Of a stretch of 64,000 nt of DNA, positions 1-7,729 are shown piece after piece. Source of the DNA: Amycolatopsis jejuensis (GTDB taxonomy: Bacteria; Actinomycetota; Actinomycetes; Mycobacteriales; Pseudonocardiaceae); the NCBI RefSeq assembly GCF_000717335.1, contig NZ_JNYZ01000003.1, positions 248,001-312,000 of the forward strand, written 5' to 3'. The notes under the pieces are model-generated. The model ran no database searches. It was not told the origin of the DNA and saw only the letters and a list, made by a program, of their open reading frames with translations. The first letter of the stretch is position 1, and each line of letters opens with the position of its first letter. Position numbers and translations under genes: made by a program.

Positions 1-82
1 CGGCGACGACCGCGACCACGGCGCCGACTGCCGCACCTGCTTCTCCACCGGCCCGCGCGCACCGCGGACGCCGCTGTGGTGA
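1..82 (+). CDS. C-terminal end of an unknown small phage-type protein (partial)
   Basis: The reading frame starting at base 2 is open and ends in TGA at 80-82, giving a tail that contains CRTC and ends TPLW. Nearly every codon ends in G or C, as expected for a real gene here. The stop overlaps the GTG start of the next gene (GTGA), the coupling style seen throughout this prophage. Only 26 residues are visible, so no function can be given. It belongs to a short plus-strand run that faces the late genes. Confidence 0.45.
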   Translation, partial: GDDRDHGADCRTCFSTGPRAPRTPLW

Positions 83-246
83 CCAGGGCCAGCGGCGATG
101 GGCGATTCCTGTCGGGCGACGCTGAGGTCAACCGGCAGTGGCCCCTGCAGTTCTCGTTCGATCGTCGTGGGCGTCGCCGGTACGAACCACCGGAACCGCC
201 GCCACCCACGCCCCGCCAGTGCCCGCACTGCGGACACCGCCACTGA
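79..246 (+). CDS. Small protein ending in a CxxC zinc-knuckle-like tail
   Basis: A 55-residue frame starts with GTG at 79 inside the stop of the preceding frame and ends at 246. The last residues are CPHCGHRH, a Cys-X2-Cys followed by two histidines, which could bind zinc. The middle is proline-rich. Codon choice is GC3-rich, which supports coding. I do not recognise the family. It may be a cargo (moron-type) gene at the edge of the late operon. Confidence 0.45.
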   Translation: MTRASGDGRFLSGDAEVNRQWPLQFSFDRRGRRRYEPPEPPPPTPRQCPHCGHRH

Positions 247-312
247 ATCTTCCGGCCGCCGCGCCTTCCCCCTCGGCTGGTGCGGCGGCCGGGTTCCATC
301 CGGTGTAACACC

Positions 313-328
313 CGCGTTGATCAACGCG
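313..328. promoter_or_regulatory. Perfect 16-bp palindrome, candidate operator
   Basis: CGCGTTGATCAACGCG is a perfect palindrome 35 bp upstream of the ATG at 364. Its size and place, between two plus-strand genes and just ahead of a well-spaced GGGAG ribosome site, fit an operator for a dimeric repressor acting on the exported-protein gene. No regulator is identified. Confidence 0.45.
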
Positions 329-363
329 AATCTCCGGTGGAGTATCGGTCAAAGGGAGTCGAA

Positions 364-723
364 ATGTCGCTCGGTACCGCCACTGCACGCCGGACCCGGC
401 GAACGTCGCCATGGATGGTCATCTGCGCCGGTGCCGCGCTCATGGCAGTCGCGGTCGTCGTTGCACTCTGGGTGTCCGGCGCGTTCTCCTCACCGACCCA
501 GGCCGATCAGGAACGGCTGTTCGCTGGCCTCGTCAACACCGGCCCTGGACCGCACGGAGACGTCGTGCGAGCTGGGTACATCGCGTGCGGCGACAGCAAG
601 ATCTACAGCAGGGCAGAGCTGCAAGACCGGTACGAGCGCAACGGCATCGGCGGCGACCCGTGGACGGCCGATGGCATCCGGTCCCTGCTCGCGAACATCG
701 ACGTGCTCTGCTCGGCGAGCTGA
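364..723 (+). CDS. Secreted or membrane-anchored DUF732-like protein
   Basis: This 119-residue protein starts with a basic stretch, then one hydrophobic segment (about residues 19-40) that could be a signal anchor or signal peptide. The mature part is small, with two cysteines (CGDSK and the C-terminal LCSAS) that could form a disulfide. The shape recalls the DUF732 exported proteins common in actinobacteria and their phages; I infer this from layout rather than a clear motif. The ATG at 364 is chosen because AAAGGGAG precedes it by 5 nt; a longer upstream frame lacks a ribosome site. It is transcribed toward the late genes and stopped by a strong terminator, so it is probably a lysogenic cargo gene. 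Confidence 0.7.
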   Translation: MSLGTATARRTRRTSPWMVICAGAALMAVAVVVALWVSGAFSSPTQADQERLFAGLVNTGPGPHGDVVRAGYIACGDSKIYSRAELQDRYERNGIGGDPWTADGIRSLLANIDVLCSAS

Positions 724-739
724 CCCCCAGACGCGAATC

Positions 740-772
740 GAGGGCCCCCGCGCAAACTGCGCGGGGGCCCTC
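740..772. terminator. Strong hairpin terminator between convergent transcripts
   Basis: A perfect 14-bp stem (GAGGGCCCCCGCGC pairing with GCGCGGGGGCCCTC) closes a 5-nt loop. It lies 17 bp after the plus-strand gene ending at 723 and 21 bp beyond the end of the minus-strand gene ending at 794, so it can end both transcripts. There is no clear T-run, as is usual in high-GC actinobacteria. Confidence 0.85.
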
Positions 773-793
773 GTCGTAGGTCGTACGGGTGGT

Positions 794-1126
794 TTAACCG
801 AGGTCGGCCTTGATTCTCACGGTCTCGTAGCTGGACGGCGGGAACGTCTGCGGTCTCGACCCGGGCCACATGGCCTCGACCTCGACCCGGACGTCCCCGG
901 TCTCGGCTGTTTCCCCGGCCTGCCACCGGCGGGTCAGCACCGCTTTCCACGGGGTGGCCGGGTCGATCACGACGGTGTCCGGGGCGCCGTCAACGACGAG
1001 CTGCCCGTGCAACTCCCCCAGCACCCGCCACGCCACCACCTGCCGGAGATCCGCCACCCCCGCGGCGTCTGCGACGTCCATGACGAGCGCCGGTTCCAGG
1101 TCGTGTCTCTTGATCTCCATGCTCAC
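794..1126 (-). CDS. Last gene of the late operon, unknown tail-associated protein
   Basis: A 110-residue protein whose ATG lies in the stop of the preceding tail gene (ATGA overlap). The sequence has alternating hydrophobic residues typical of a small beta-rich domain and ends RIKADLG. No known motif is seen. As the final gene of the late block, next to a tail-fibre-like gene, it is most likely a minor tail or fibre-associated protein; that is inferred from position only. Confidence 0.7.
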   Translation of the reverse strand: MSMEIKRHDLEPALVMDVADAAGVADLRQVVAWRVLGELHGQLVVDGAPDTVVIDPATPWKAVLTRRWQAGETAETGDVRVEVEAMWPGSRPQTFPPSSYETVRIKADLG

Positions 1127-2472
1127 GATGTCCCCCCGTGATTGATGGTCAGCTGGGCGCTGTTCTCGCGGATGGCGAGGGTGGCGGTGTTGGGCCGGAC
1201 GGCCAGAGTCGGTTCAAGCGCCACCGGCACGCCTGTGCCGCCGCGGGCGAGCGCGCGGGCGACGCTGGTCTCCACCACTCGCGCCAGCGCCCGGGCACGC
1301 GCGAACGGCAGTGCGCTCTCGACGTCGACCACGCGGCCAAGGAGCCGCACCAGGCCGCGCGCCGGCGCACTCGCGGTGTCCTGCTCGACGACCCGCGAGA
1401 GCGTGCGGCCCCGCGCGAACGGGATCGCCGCGCTGGTGTCGACGACCCGGCCGAGCACCCGGGCACCCGCGTGCACAAGGCCCCCGGTGGTGTCCTGCTC
1501 AAGTACTCGTCCCAGGCCGCGGCCCCGCGCGAACGGGACGGCCGTGTCCGTCTCGCCGACGACCGGCAGTGTGCGGCCACGAGCCCGGACGGCCGGGCTG
1601 ACCGTGTCCGTCTCGACGACCCGCGTGAGACCGCGGGCCCGCGCGAACCCGACTGTGCTGCTGGTGTCCACGACGCGGCCGAGGACGCGGCCGCGGGCCC
1701 GGCTCAATGGCGTGGTGCTGTCCGCCTCGGCGGCACGCAGCACGCTCCGCCCGCGGGCCATCTTCGCCGTGCTGTCGGTCTCGGTAGCCCGGTTCAGGGA
1801 CCGGGTGTTCCCGGACGCGGTGGAGCGGATGCAGATCGCGGCCGAACACCACGGCTCAGTCTGCGTGAACGTCGCCGTCTTCGTGCCGGTCGACCCGGAC
1901 GCGGTGAGGAACTGCCGGAACGACGCGATCGTGACCACGCCGCCGTTGTCCTGCTCGGCAACCTTCGTCGACCCGGCCGGCGCCGTGTAGTCCCCCGCGG
2001 CGAAGGTGCCCGAGATGATCGCGGCGAGCCACAGGTCATCCGCACCCACAGGGCTGATCGCGCCGATGGTCTGCGCGGTCGCGCCCGAGGTGCCGTTCAC
2101 GCTCGACGGCGTCCCGTCCACGGCCAGCGTGACCCCGGCGCCGTTGAGCACGAACCAGTGCGCGTAGTGCGTGCTCACCGACCCGTCGCTGCGGGTCTGG
2201 TTCACCGTCACGGTCTGCACGCCATCGACCGTCACCGGCCGGGTCCACAGCTTGATGCTCGGGTTCGAGCTACCCGCATCGCCGGTGGCTTGCAGCGTCC
2301 ATGTCCCCGCTGTGCCGGTCGGGGTCAACAGCTCCGACGCGGCATAGAAATCCAGCGCGTGGAACAGGACGATCAAGTCCTGGGCCTTGACCGCCGACGA
2401 GGTGGTGAAGGAGGCGGACTGCGCAGCGACCGGAGTCAGCTGTCCGAACTCGCGGATCAACGGGTTGGCCAC
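1123..2472 (-). CDS. Tail-fibre-like virion protein with RVVET repeats
   Basis: This 449-residue protein has two parts. Residues 1 to about 220 form a beta-rich, Thr/Ser/Gly-rich domain that looks like a virion surface domain. Residues about 225-425 consist of some ten degenerate repeats of about 20 residues built on LGRVVDTSxAxPFARAR or LxRVVETDTAxP. Such Arg/Val/Glu/Thr repeats occur in other actinophage virion proteins, where they may make an extended fibre. The C-terminal 25 residues lack the repeat. It is co-transcribed with the tail genes. The ATG at 2472 follows a GGAGG-type site. Confidence 0.8.
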   Translation of the reverse strand: MANPLIREFGQLTPVAAQSASFTTSSAVKAQDLIVLFHALDFYAASELLTPTGTAGTWTLQATGDAGSSNPSIKLWTRPVTVDGVQTVTVNQTRSDGSVSTHYAHWFVLNGAGVTLAVDGTPSSVNGTSGATAQTIGAISPVGADDLWLAAIISGTFAAGDYTAPAGSTKVAEQDNGGVVTIASFRQFLTASGSTGTKTATFTQTEPWCSAAICIRSTASGNTRSLNRATETDSTAKMARGRSVLRAAEADSTTPLSRARGRVLGRVVDTSSTVGFARARGLTRVVETDTVSPAVRARGRTLPVVGETDTAVPFARGRGLGRVLEQDTTGGLVHAGARVLGRVVDTSAAIPFARGRTLSRVVEQDTASAPARGLVRLLGRVVDVESALPFARARALARVVETSVARALARGGTGVPVALEPTLAVRPNTATLAIRENSAQLTINHGGTS

Positions 2473-2503
2473 GGCCCACCTCCTTCCCTACGACCGGGTT
2501 TGG

Positions 2504-2962
2504 TCAGGCAGCGCGGAGGAAACCGGGGCTCTGCGGGGTGAACGTCTCATCCACACCGCTAGTGGTGAAGCTCTGGTCGAACGCGACGAGCGGCACCAGG
2601 TCGGCGTCCGTGCCGCCGGCGGTGTCCGGGTCGTAGCAGATCACGAGTTTCCCCACGGCCTGGTTGCTGGCGCCGCCGAGCGCGGTGAAGGTGAACGCGG
2701 CCGAGGTGATGTCCACCCTGTCGTTCGTGTCGTCCACAGTGGACGACACCCCAGTGAGGGTCTTCCGCGCGTAGTTCGTCGCGGTGACCTCGTCGCTCGT
2801 GCCCGCAAGCAGCAGCGACACGTTGTCGTAGTCCTTCAGCGTGCTGTCGGCTTCGAGGTTGGTGCTCTGCAGCAGCACCGCGATCAGCGCGTCGTTCGTG
2901 GCCGGGAGCCCGGCGTAGTAGGCGATCTTGCCTTTGGCGATGTTGAACACGAAGTCGGCCAT
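2504..2962 (-). CDS. Minor tail or fibre protein of the MADFVFNIAKG type
   Basis: A 152-residue protein that begins MADFVFNIAKGKIAYYAGL, an opening I associate with small structural proteins encoded downstream of tape-measure genes in many actinophages. The rest is beta-rich without enzymatic motifs. GGAGGAG lies 6-12 nt before the ATG. It sits between the regulatory BRO-N gene and the repeat-rich fibre gene, so a role in the tail tip or fibre is likely. Confidence 0.72.
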   Translation of the reverse strand: MADFVFNIAKGKIAYYAGLPATNDALIAVLLQSTNLEADSTLKDYDNVSLLLAGTSDEVTATNYARKTLTGVSSTVDDTNDRVDITSAAFTFTALGGASNQAVGKLVICYDPDTAGGTDADLVPLVAFDQSFTTSGVDETFTPQSPGFLRAA

Positions 2963-3040
2963 GGCCGGGACTCCTCCTTCGAGCGATGGTGATGGGGCCT
3001 CGGCTGGCCCACCGGGATGCCCGGCGAGCCAGCCGAGGAG

Positions 3041-3715
3041 TCAGGAAGCGAGCCGGGGTGGGTCCTCGACACCAACCCCGTCGAGTTCGAGACGGCCTTG
3101 GATGAACCGGAATTCCTGCAACTGGCGGGTGGTGTCCTCGAACGATCTGGTCAGGAACGGGATCGCGTGCGGGTGGATCTCCCACGCCGTGCCGGTGAAC
3201 CAGAAGAAATGCTGGTGCGCCTTCTTCGGCACACCGGACTGGCGGAGAATCCCCGCGGTGCGCAGCATCCTGGTGAGCTGGGGCACCGACACCCGCAGGC
3301 CGTAGCGCTGCCGGATGATCGTGGTGACCTCGTCCCAGGTGTAGGTGAACGGATCGTCGATCGCGCGCTCGTAACGGCCGCCGCGGCGCAGGGCGGGCAG
3401 CACCTCGCTGTAAATCCAGTCCTGGAAGCGTTCGACCTGCTCACGGACTACGAGGTTCTTGATCCGTGCGGGCTGGCGCTGGCCGAGCACTCGGTAGAAG
3501 CCAGGTTCGGTCAGGTGCCACACCTTCTGGTTTCCGCCAGGGGTGGGAGCTGTCTCCCACCCTTTGTTGCGGTCCGGCACGGTGCGCAGCATGTCCTTGG
3601 CTGAGTGGAATCCCAGCGCGCGGGCGATGCCTGGCGCTGACACCGTGAATGAGTCGCCGTCGGGTGTGACGTGCAGTTCGAACTCGCCGTTGTTGAACAG
3701 TTGGATGGATGACAT
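3041..3715 (-). CDS. BRO-N domain antirepressor-like protein
   Basis: The 224-residue protein has an N-terminal BRO-N-like DNA-binding domain (about residues 1-110: FELHVTPDGDSFTVSAPGIA, then W.L.E.G.YR and F..WI..EVLPALR.GG.Y, the hallmark of phage Bro/antirepressor proteins). The C-terminal half (about 115-224) is a second domain of unknown family. Antirepressors normally act in the lytic switch, so its place among lysis and tail genes is unusual and suggests an inserted cargo gene with its own expression. A GC-rich gap follows upstream at 3716-3834. Confidence 0.85.
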   Translation of the reverse strand: MSSIQLFNNGEFELHVTPDGDSFTVSAPGIARALGFHSAKDMLRTVPDRNKGWETAPTPGGNQKVWHLTEPGFYRVLGQRQPARIKNLVVREQVERFQDWIYSEVLPALRRGGRYERAIDDPFTYTWDEVTTIIRQRYGLRVSVPQLTRMLRTAGILRQSGVPKKAHQHFFWFTGTAWEIHPHAIPFLTRSFEDTTRQLQEFRFIQGRLELDGVGVEDPPRLAS

Positions 3716-3834
3716 TCGGTTTCTCCAGTGGGGATGTGGGGAGATAGGTGTGCCCGGACCACGTCCCCACGGCGAGGCCCGGGCACAACAAAGCCCCGGG
3801 GTCTAGGAATCCCGGGGCTGCTTGAGGGGTGCGG

Positions 3835-4068
3835 CTACGCCGCGGGCGGGTCGTTCGGTTTCGCGACGGCGACAGCGCCCGTGCCGAGAACAGCGGAGCC
3901 GACCGTGATCACGACAGCTGCGGTACCCGAGTCGAGGTGCCAGCCCGCGAGCGCGGCGATACCGACGAGCGCCGGGACGGTGAGCGTGCCCCACACCGCG
4001 GCGAGCGCCTTGCGGTAGCGGCCCGGCGCGGTGCGCAGCCACGCGGCGAGCCGCTGGAACCGGGTCAT
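3835..4068 (-). CDS. Holin-like membrane protein
   Basis: A 77-residue protein whose ATG overlaps the stop of the endolysin gene (ATGA). After a basic N-terminus come two hydrophobic stretches (about residues 29-44 and 47-69) separated by a short polar turn, the size and topology of small phage holins. It would make the lesions that release or activate the amidase. The start inside the longer open frame is set by the coupling to the endolysin gene. The function rests on topology and neighbour, not on a family motif. Confidence 0.75.
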   Translation of the reverse strand: MTRFQRLAAWLRTAPGRYRKALAAVWGTLTVPALVGIAALAGWHLDSGTAAVVITVGSAVLGTGAVAVAKPNDPPAA

Positions 4069-4925
4069 CGTGGGCCGTACACGAGGTTCGAGGACGACGG
4101 CCCGGTGCAGACGTAGTCCCAGGAGATCGACTCGCAACCGTCCGGGACGGCGAACCACCGGCGCGTGTCCTTCGGCACCCGGTCGATCACGATCGGCGCC
4201 AGCGCATGGTTGAAGTACAGGTGCAGGTCGGTGATGTCCTGGTATCCGGCCGAGAGCGAGAACCATGCGTCGCCGACCACCTGCGACCTGGATCGGGTTT
4301 CGATGGTGCGGTGGTGGTACTGCCGGTCCTGGCTGGGCTGGTATTCGTGGTCGATGACGCTGGGCATGTCGTCCTCCTCGAAGTGGGGCGGGGTCGGCGG
4401 CACGGCGGTGCCGACGGTGGCGACACGGGCACGGAACCCGGTCATGTCGAAGTTCGGGTCGTTCTTGCGGCCGGGCGGCGAGCAGACCTCTTTGTGGCCG
4501 AGCACGTGCGATAGGGGGAGGCCGAACGCAACGCAGATCGCCTTGCACAGGCGGGCGTAGGCGTCCAGCTGGACCTCGGGCCACGCGTCGACCCCGGTCG
4601 CCTCGGCCTCGATCCCGACGGCGTAGTCGTTGCTCCAGGCGCTGTTCAGTACGGCACCGGCGTGCCAGCACAGCCCGGCAGCCACGACGTACACGGTCCC
4701 GTCGCGGCCGAGGACATAGTGCGCCAGCGGGCCCGCCAGGTCTGACCGTCCATTCTGGACAACGCCGAGGGATGGCGCGTTGCCGCTGGGTGCACCGGCG
4801 GTGTGGTGACAGACGATCGCGCGGACGCCGGACATCTGCCCGTGCCCGCGGCCGGTCCAGCCGGGTTGCTCGACCACGCGGAGCCCAGCAGAGCGGGCAA
4901 CGTTGGCCAGCGAGGTCAGCATCAT
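4065..4925 (-). CDS. Endolysin, N-acetylmuramoyl-L-alanine amidase (Amidase_2)
   Basis: The 286-residue lysin carries an Amidase_2/PGRP zinc domain in residues about 30-165. The HH of CHHTAG (about 40-41) supplies a zinc ligand, GHKEVCSPPGRKNDPNFD supplies the second His region and the Cys/Asp ligand, and AVGIEAEATG is the usual core strand. It would cut the amide bond between muramic acid and the peptide stem at lysis. The C-terminal 95 residues, rich in aromatic residues, probably bind the cell wall. It is coupled to the holin-like gene and lies in the late operon. Confidence 0.93.
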   Translation of the reverse strand: MMLTSLANVARSAGLRVVEQPGWTGRGHGQMSGVRAIVCHHTAGAPSGNAPSLGVVQNGRSDLAGPLAHYVLGRDGTVYVVAAGLCWHAGAVLNSAWSNDYAVGIEAEATGVDAWPEVQLDAYARLCKAICVAFGLPLSHVLGHKEVCSPPGRKNDPNFDMTGFRARVATVGTAVPPTPPHFEEDDMPSVIDHEYQPSQDRQYHHRTIETRSRSQVVGDAWFSLSAGYQDITDLHLYFNHALAPIVIDRVPKDTRRWFAVPDGCESISWDYVCTGPSSSNLVYGPR

Positions 4926-4942
4926 GGTTCAGCCTCCGGGGG

Positions 4943-5323
4943 TTATTTGAGCGCGGCGACGGTGACGGCAGCGATCGCGATGATGATGGACACCACCGCG
5001 ATCCATGTGCCGATGTTCCAGCGCCGCCCCTGTACGTCGTTGTCCCGCAACGCTTTGTTTTCAGCAACGTCACGCTCGCGTTGGGCCTTGCCCTCGGCGA
5101 TTTCGCGGTCGTGCTCATCGAGCCGGTGGTGGATCACCGCCATCTGCGGTGCGACAGTCGACACGTGGGCGCGCATTTCCGCCCACCCGTCAGTCATTTC
5201 CTTCCGCAGCGCACCGAGCTCGTCGTGCATGGTCCTTCGGTACGTGTCGAGCTCCTGCCGGATCAGCGCGAGCGCGGTCGAATCGTCGTGCGGCGCAGTC
5301 ACGTGCCGCCCCCTTTCGTACAC
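4943..5323 (-). CDS. Coiled-coil protein with C-terminal membrane anchor, lysis or tail accessory
   Basis: A 126-residue protein: a charged alpha-helical segment (about 15-95) with heptad-like spacing, then one strongly hydrophobic helix (about 104-124) ending ALK. Small coiled-coil proteins with one C-terminal membrane helix are common beside actinophage lysins and are proposed holin partners or envelope-spanning proteins. Here it directly precedes the endolysin gene in transcription order. Role inferred from topology and neighbours. Confidence 0.7.
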   Translation of the reverse strand: MYERGRHVTAPHDDSTALALIRQELDTYRRTMHDELGALRKEMTDGWAEMRAHVSTVAPQMAVIHHRLDEHDREIAEGKAQRERDVAENKALRDNDVQGRRWNIGTWIAVVSIIIAIAAVTVAALK

Positions 5324-5336
5324 AGTGGACGGTCGG

Positions 5337-5876
5337 TCAGGTGATGTCGACGACCGTGAGGTGTCGGCCGTTGGCGTAGTGCCGGACGGTGGCGCCGCCG
5401 TTGGTGAAGTAGCCGCACCCGATGGTGAACTGTCCGGAGGAGGGGGCGGTGAACACGGTGGTGCGGGTGTCGGTGGCGTGCGCGGCGCTGGGTGGCGGGC
5501 CGACGAACTGCTGCAGCAGCGTGCCCGCGGTGGTGAGGGTGGCGCCGGAGGCGTACCGGTAGTTCCAGGTCTGCGCGGTCGGCGCGCCGGATGCGATGGC
5601 GTAGTCGTCGGTGTGGACGACCAGGTACGGCCTACCAGCGACGGCGGTGAAGGTGACCTTCTCCATCATGATGGTTTCGCCGGTGCCGATCACGTCGTCG
5701 GCGGCGGGCCGGGAGGTGCCCTTGAACCTGGTTGCGATCTGGGCGTTGAGGATCGCGTCCATCGCCGCGATTTTCGCTTCCAACGCGAGCGCAAGAGCCT
5801 GCTGCCCGGACGGCCCGTCCGGGGAATCGCTGAGTACCCAGAACGGGAATCCGTAGATCGGTGTGGTGCTGGACAT
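5337..5876 (-). CDS. Tail-tip or receptor-side protein
   Basis: A 179-residue protein that begins with a Pro/Phe-rich stretch (TTPIYGFPFWVLSDSPDGPS) followed by a helix and a beta-sandwich-like C-terminal domain of about 100 residues. The opening, with a planar aromatic motif and a helix before a beta domain, is typical of short actinophage proteins that attach a receptor-binding module to the tail tip. It lies between the baseplate-like gene at 5892 and the lysis genes. Confidence 0.75.
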   Translation of the reverse strand: MSSTTPIYGFPFWVLSDSPDGPSGQQALALALEAKIAAMDAILNAQIATRFKGTSRPAADDVIGTGETIMMEKVTFTAVAGRPYLVVHTDDYAIASGAPTAQTWNYRYASGATLTTAGTLLQQFVGPPPSAAHATDTRTTVFTAPSSGQFTIGCGYFTNGGATVRHYANGRHLTVVDIT

Positions 5877-5891
5877 GGCGGTTCCCTTTTC

Positions 5892-6593
5892 TCACAGCGG
5901 GATGACGGTGAGGGTCCGGTTGCCGAAGTCGGCGCCGGTTCCTGCACCGGTCACCGCGACTCGGTACATCATCGTGAACGTGTTCAGCCCTTGCCGGAGC
6001 CCGGCGCCGAAACTCATGACGTAATGGCCCGAAACGGTGGCCGACACTGTCGGGCTCGGGGTGAGAGCCCCGGATTCCTTGAGCTGGATGGACATTCCGG
6101 TGAACGCTCCGGGCAGGACGCTGGAGGCGCCGGTGATTTCCCAGCCGATTTCACCCTGCGATTGGTTCACGGCGACATCGACGCTCCACAGCACCAGGGC
6201 GGCGCAGCTCGACCCGATGTAGGTGGTGACCGAGGCCCGGTTGTCGGAGAAGTACTGCCACGCACCGCCCGTCGAGGGAAGCCCGGCGCCACCGGCGCCG
6301 AGCCGGTCGTACTGGACCGCCGATCCCGCCGCCCCGCCGGGTGCGGCGACCCTGCCGAGGATGAAGAACGTGGTCTGCTTCTTCATCACGACGACGACGT
6401 CGCCTTGGGTGTAGCGGATACCGATTCCGCCTTGCACGGCACGCAGGTTCGGGAACGCTTCGCCCTCGATCTCGACGACATTCTCGCCGGTGAGGGTGTC
6501 CCACGACAGCACGACTCCGACGCGCAACCCGATGTCGCGTTCCCCCGAGGGTTTCGGGACGAGGATGTCCTGGGCGATGTCTTCGGACCTCAT
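5892..6593 (-). CDS. Minor tail protein with N-terminal OB-like domain
   Basis: This 233-residue protein has an N-terminal region (about 20-85) of alternating strands ending in FFILGRVAAPGG, which resembles the OB-like fold of tail-hub and baseplate proteins. The second half looks like a jelly-roll virion domain. It starts inside the stop of the DUF5047-like gene (ATGA overlap). A place in the tail tip complex is likely; no enzymatic residues are visible. Confidence 0.75.
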   Translation of the reverse strand: MRSEDIAQDILVPKPSGERDIGLRVGVVLSWDTLTGENVVEIEGEAFPNLRAVQGGIGIRYTQGDVVVVMKKQTTFFILGRVAAPGGAAGSAVQYDRLGAGGAGLPSTGGAWQYFSDNRASVTTYIGSSCAALVLWSVDVAVNQSQGEIGWEITGASSVLPGAFTGMSIQLKESGALTPSPTVSATVSGHYVMSFGAGLRQGLNTFTMMYRVAVTGAGTGADFGNRTLTVIPL

Positions 6594-7726
6594 CCGATTC
6601 CTCCCGTGATCTGCTTGCGGGTGGTGGCACTCATGCCTGACCCGGCGTCGAGGGGGATCGTGAGCGTGTCGATCACGTGGCTTTCCGGCGGCTTACTGTC
6701 CGAATAGGACACTCGAACCGGGTCGAGCGGTTCCAGCGCAACGTTCGGGACCGCTTGGAAGTTCACGTTGTAGGGCAAGCCGATGACCCGTTCCAGCTTC
6801 GCGCGGGCCGCGGTCGCCGCCTGGTCCGTGGTGGTGATGAACGTCGAACTGTAGAAGGTCGGGACCTTCCCGAACGGCCCGTTCCAGTACGTCGGCGAAT
6901 CCGGGTTCAGGTCGTAGGCCACCGCACGCACTGGCTGGTTCTCCCCCGGCGCCTCACCGGTTGCGACCACTGCGTTGTAGATGCTCTCCCGGCTCAGCGA
7001 CCGGGACAGCTTCACCAGCACCCCACCGTGGCCGTGGGTCACGTCGAACACCGGCTTGTCCGGGCTCGGCGCGGTCCGCACCTGCAGCACCCCGGCGTAG
7101 TCCCAGTACATGACCTTGCCGAACGAATCCGCGATGTCTTTCAGGAACTTGTACCGGTCGTCGTCCATGACGTGGTTGTCCGGGAACAGGGTGGCCGCCG
7201 CGTTGAAGTCGTACGCGATCACCGCGTCCGGGTAGACCTCGCCGACCAGATCATCGAACACCGACCCCACCGACGCCCCGGCCGGGAACGACCGGGGCGC
7301 GACCGGGCGCGCATCAGTGATCCCCGCCATCCGGTCTTTCCCGCTGATCCGCAGCACGCCGTCCGGGGCTTCGTCCTGATCGACGTCGTAGATCCGGAAA
7401 TACCCCTGGCTGACCCATTCGATCGAGCCATCGCCGTAGGCGATGCCGCGTTCGACGAACAGTTCGTTCCCGTATGGGGTCAACAGGTCCGTGGTGCTGT
7501 CCGGCCAGTCGGCGGGGGTGGTGAGGTCGAGGGACCCGCGGACATCGGCGGTCGCGTCGAGTTTCACGTCCCCGGCGATAATGGGGACCTCGTTGACCGG
7601 GTTGCCTTTCGCGTCCAGCGGTCCGGGGTTGGTGCCGGTGAGCCCGGGGGCCACGACCCGGGCCCGCGCGGCCATGCCGTGCGAGTCCCGGACGGCGTCG
7701 AGGAACCGCGGGGTGACGGGGCGCAT
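6590..7726 (-). CDS. Tail hub-like minor tail protein (DUF5047 type)
   Basis: A 378-residue protein beginning MRPVTPRFLDAVRDSHGMAA, the start I recognise from DUF5047-type actinophage tail proteins. It contains GYFRIYDVDQDEAPDG and, in the C-terminal half, a region with NFQAVPNVALEPLDPVRV typical of tail-hub proteins. It probably forms part of the ring at the tail tip, next to the distal tail protein encoded just upstream. ATG at 7726; its stop overlaps the start of the gene ending at 5892. Confidence 0.85.
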   Translation of the reverse strand: MRPVTPRFLDAVRDSHGMAARARVVAPGLTGTNPGPLDAKGNPVNEVPIIAGDVKLDATADVRGSLDLTTPADWPDSTTDLLTPYGNELFVERGIAYGDGSIEWVSQGYFRIYDVDQDEAPDGVLRISGKDRMAGITDARPVAPRSFPAGASVGSVFDDLVGEVYPDAVIAYDFNAAATLFPDNHVMDDDRYKFLKDIADSFGKVMYWDYAGVLQVRTAPSPDKPVFDVTHGHGGVLVKLSRSLSRESIYNAVVATGEAPGENQPVRAVAYDLNPDSPTYWNGPFGKVPTFYSSTFITTTDQAATAARAKLERVIGLPYNVNFQAVPNVALEPLDPVRVSYSDSKPPESHVIDTLTIPLDAGSGMSATTRKQITGGIG

Positions 7727-7729
7727 CCG

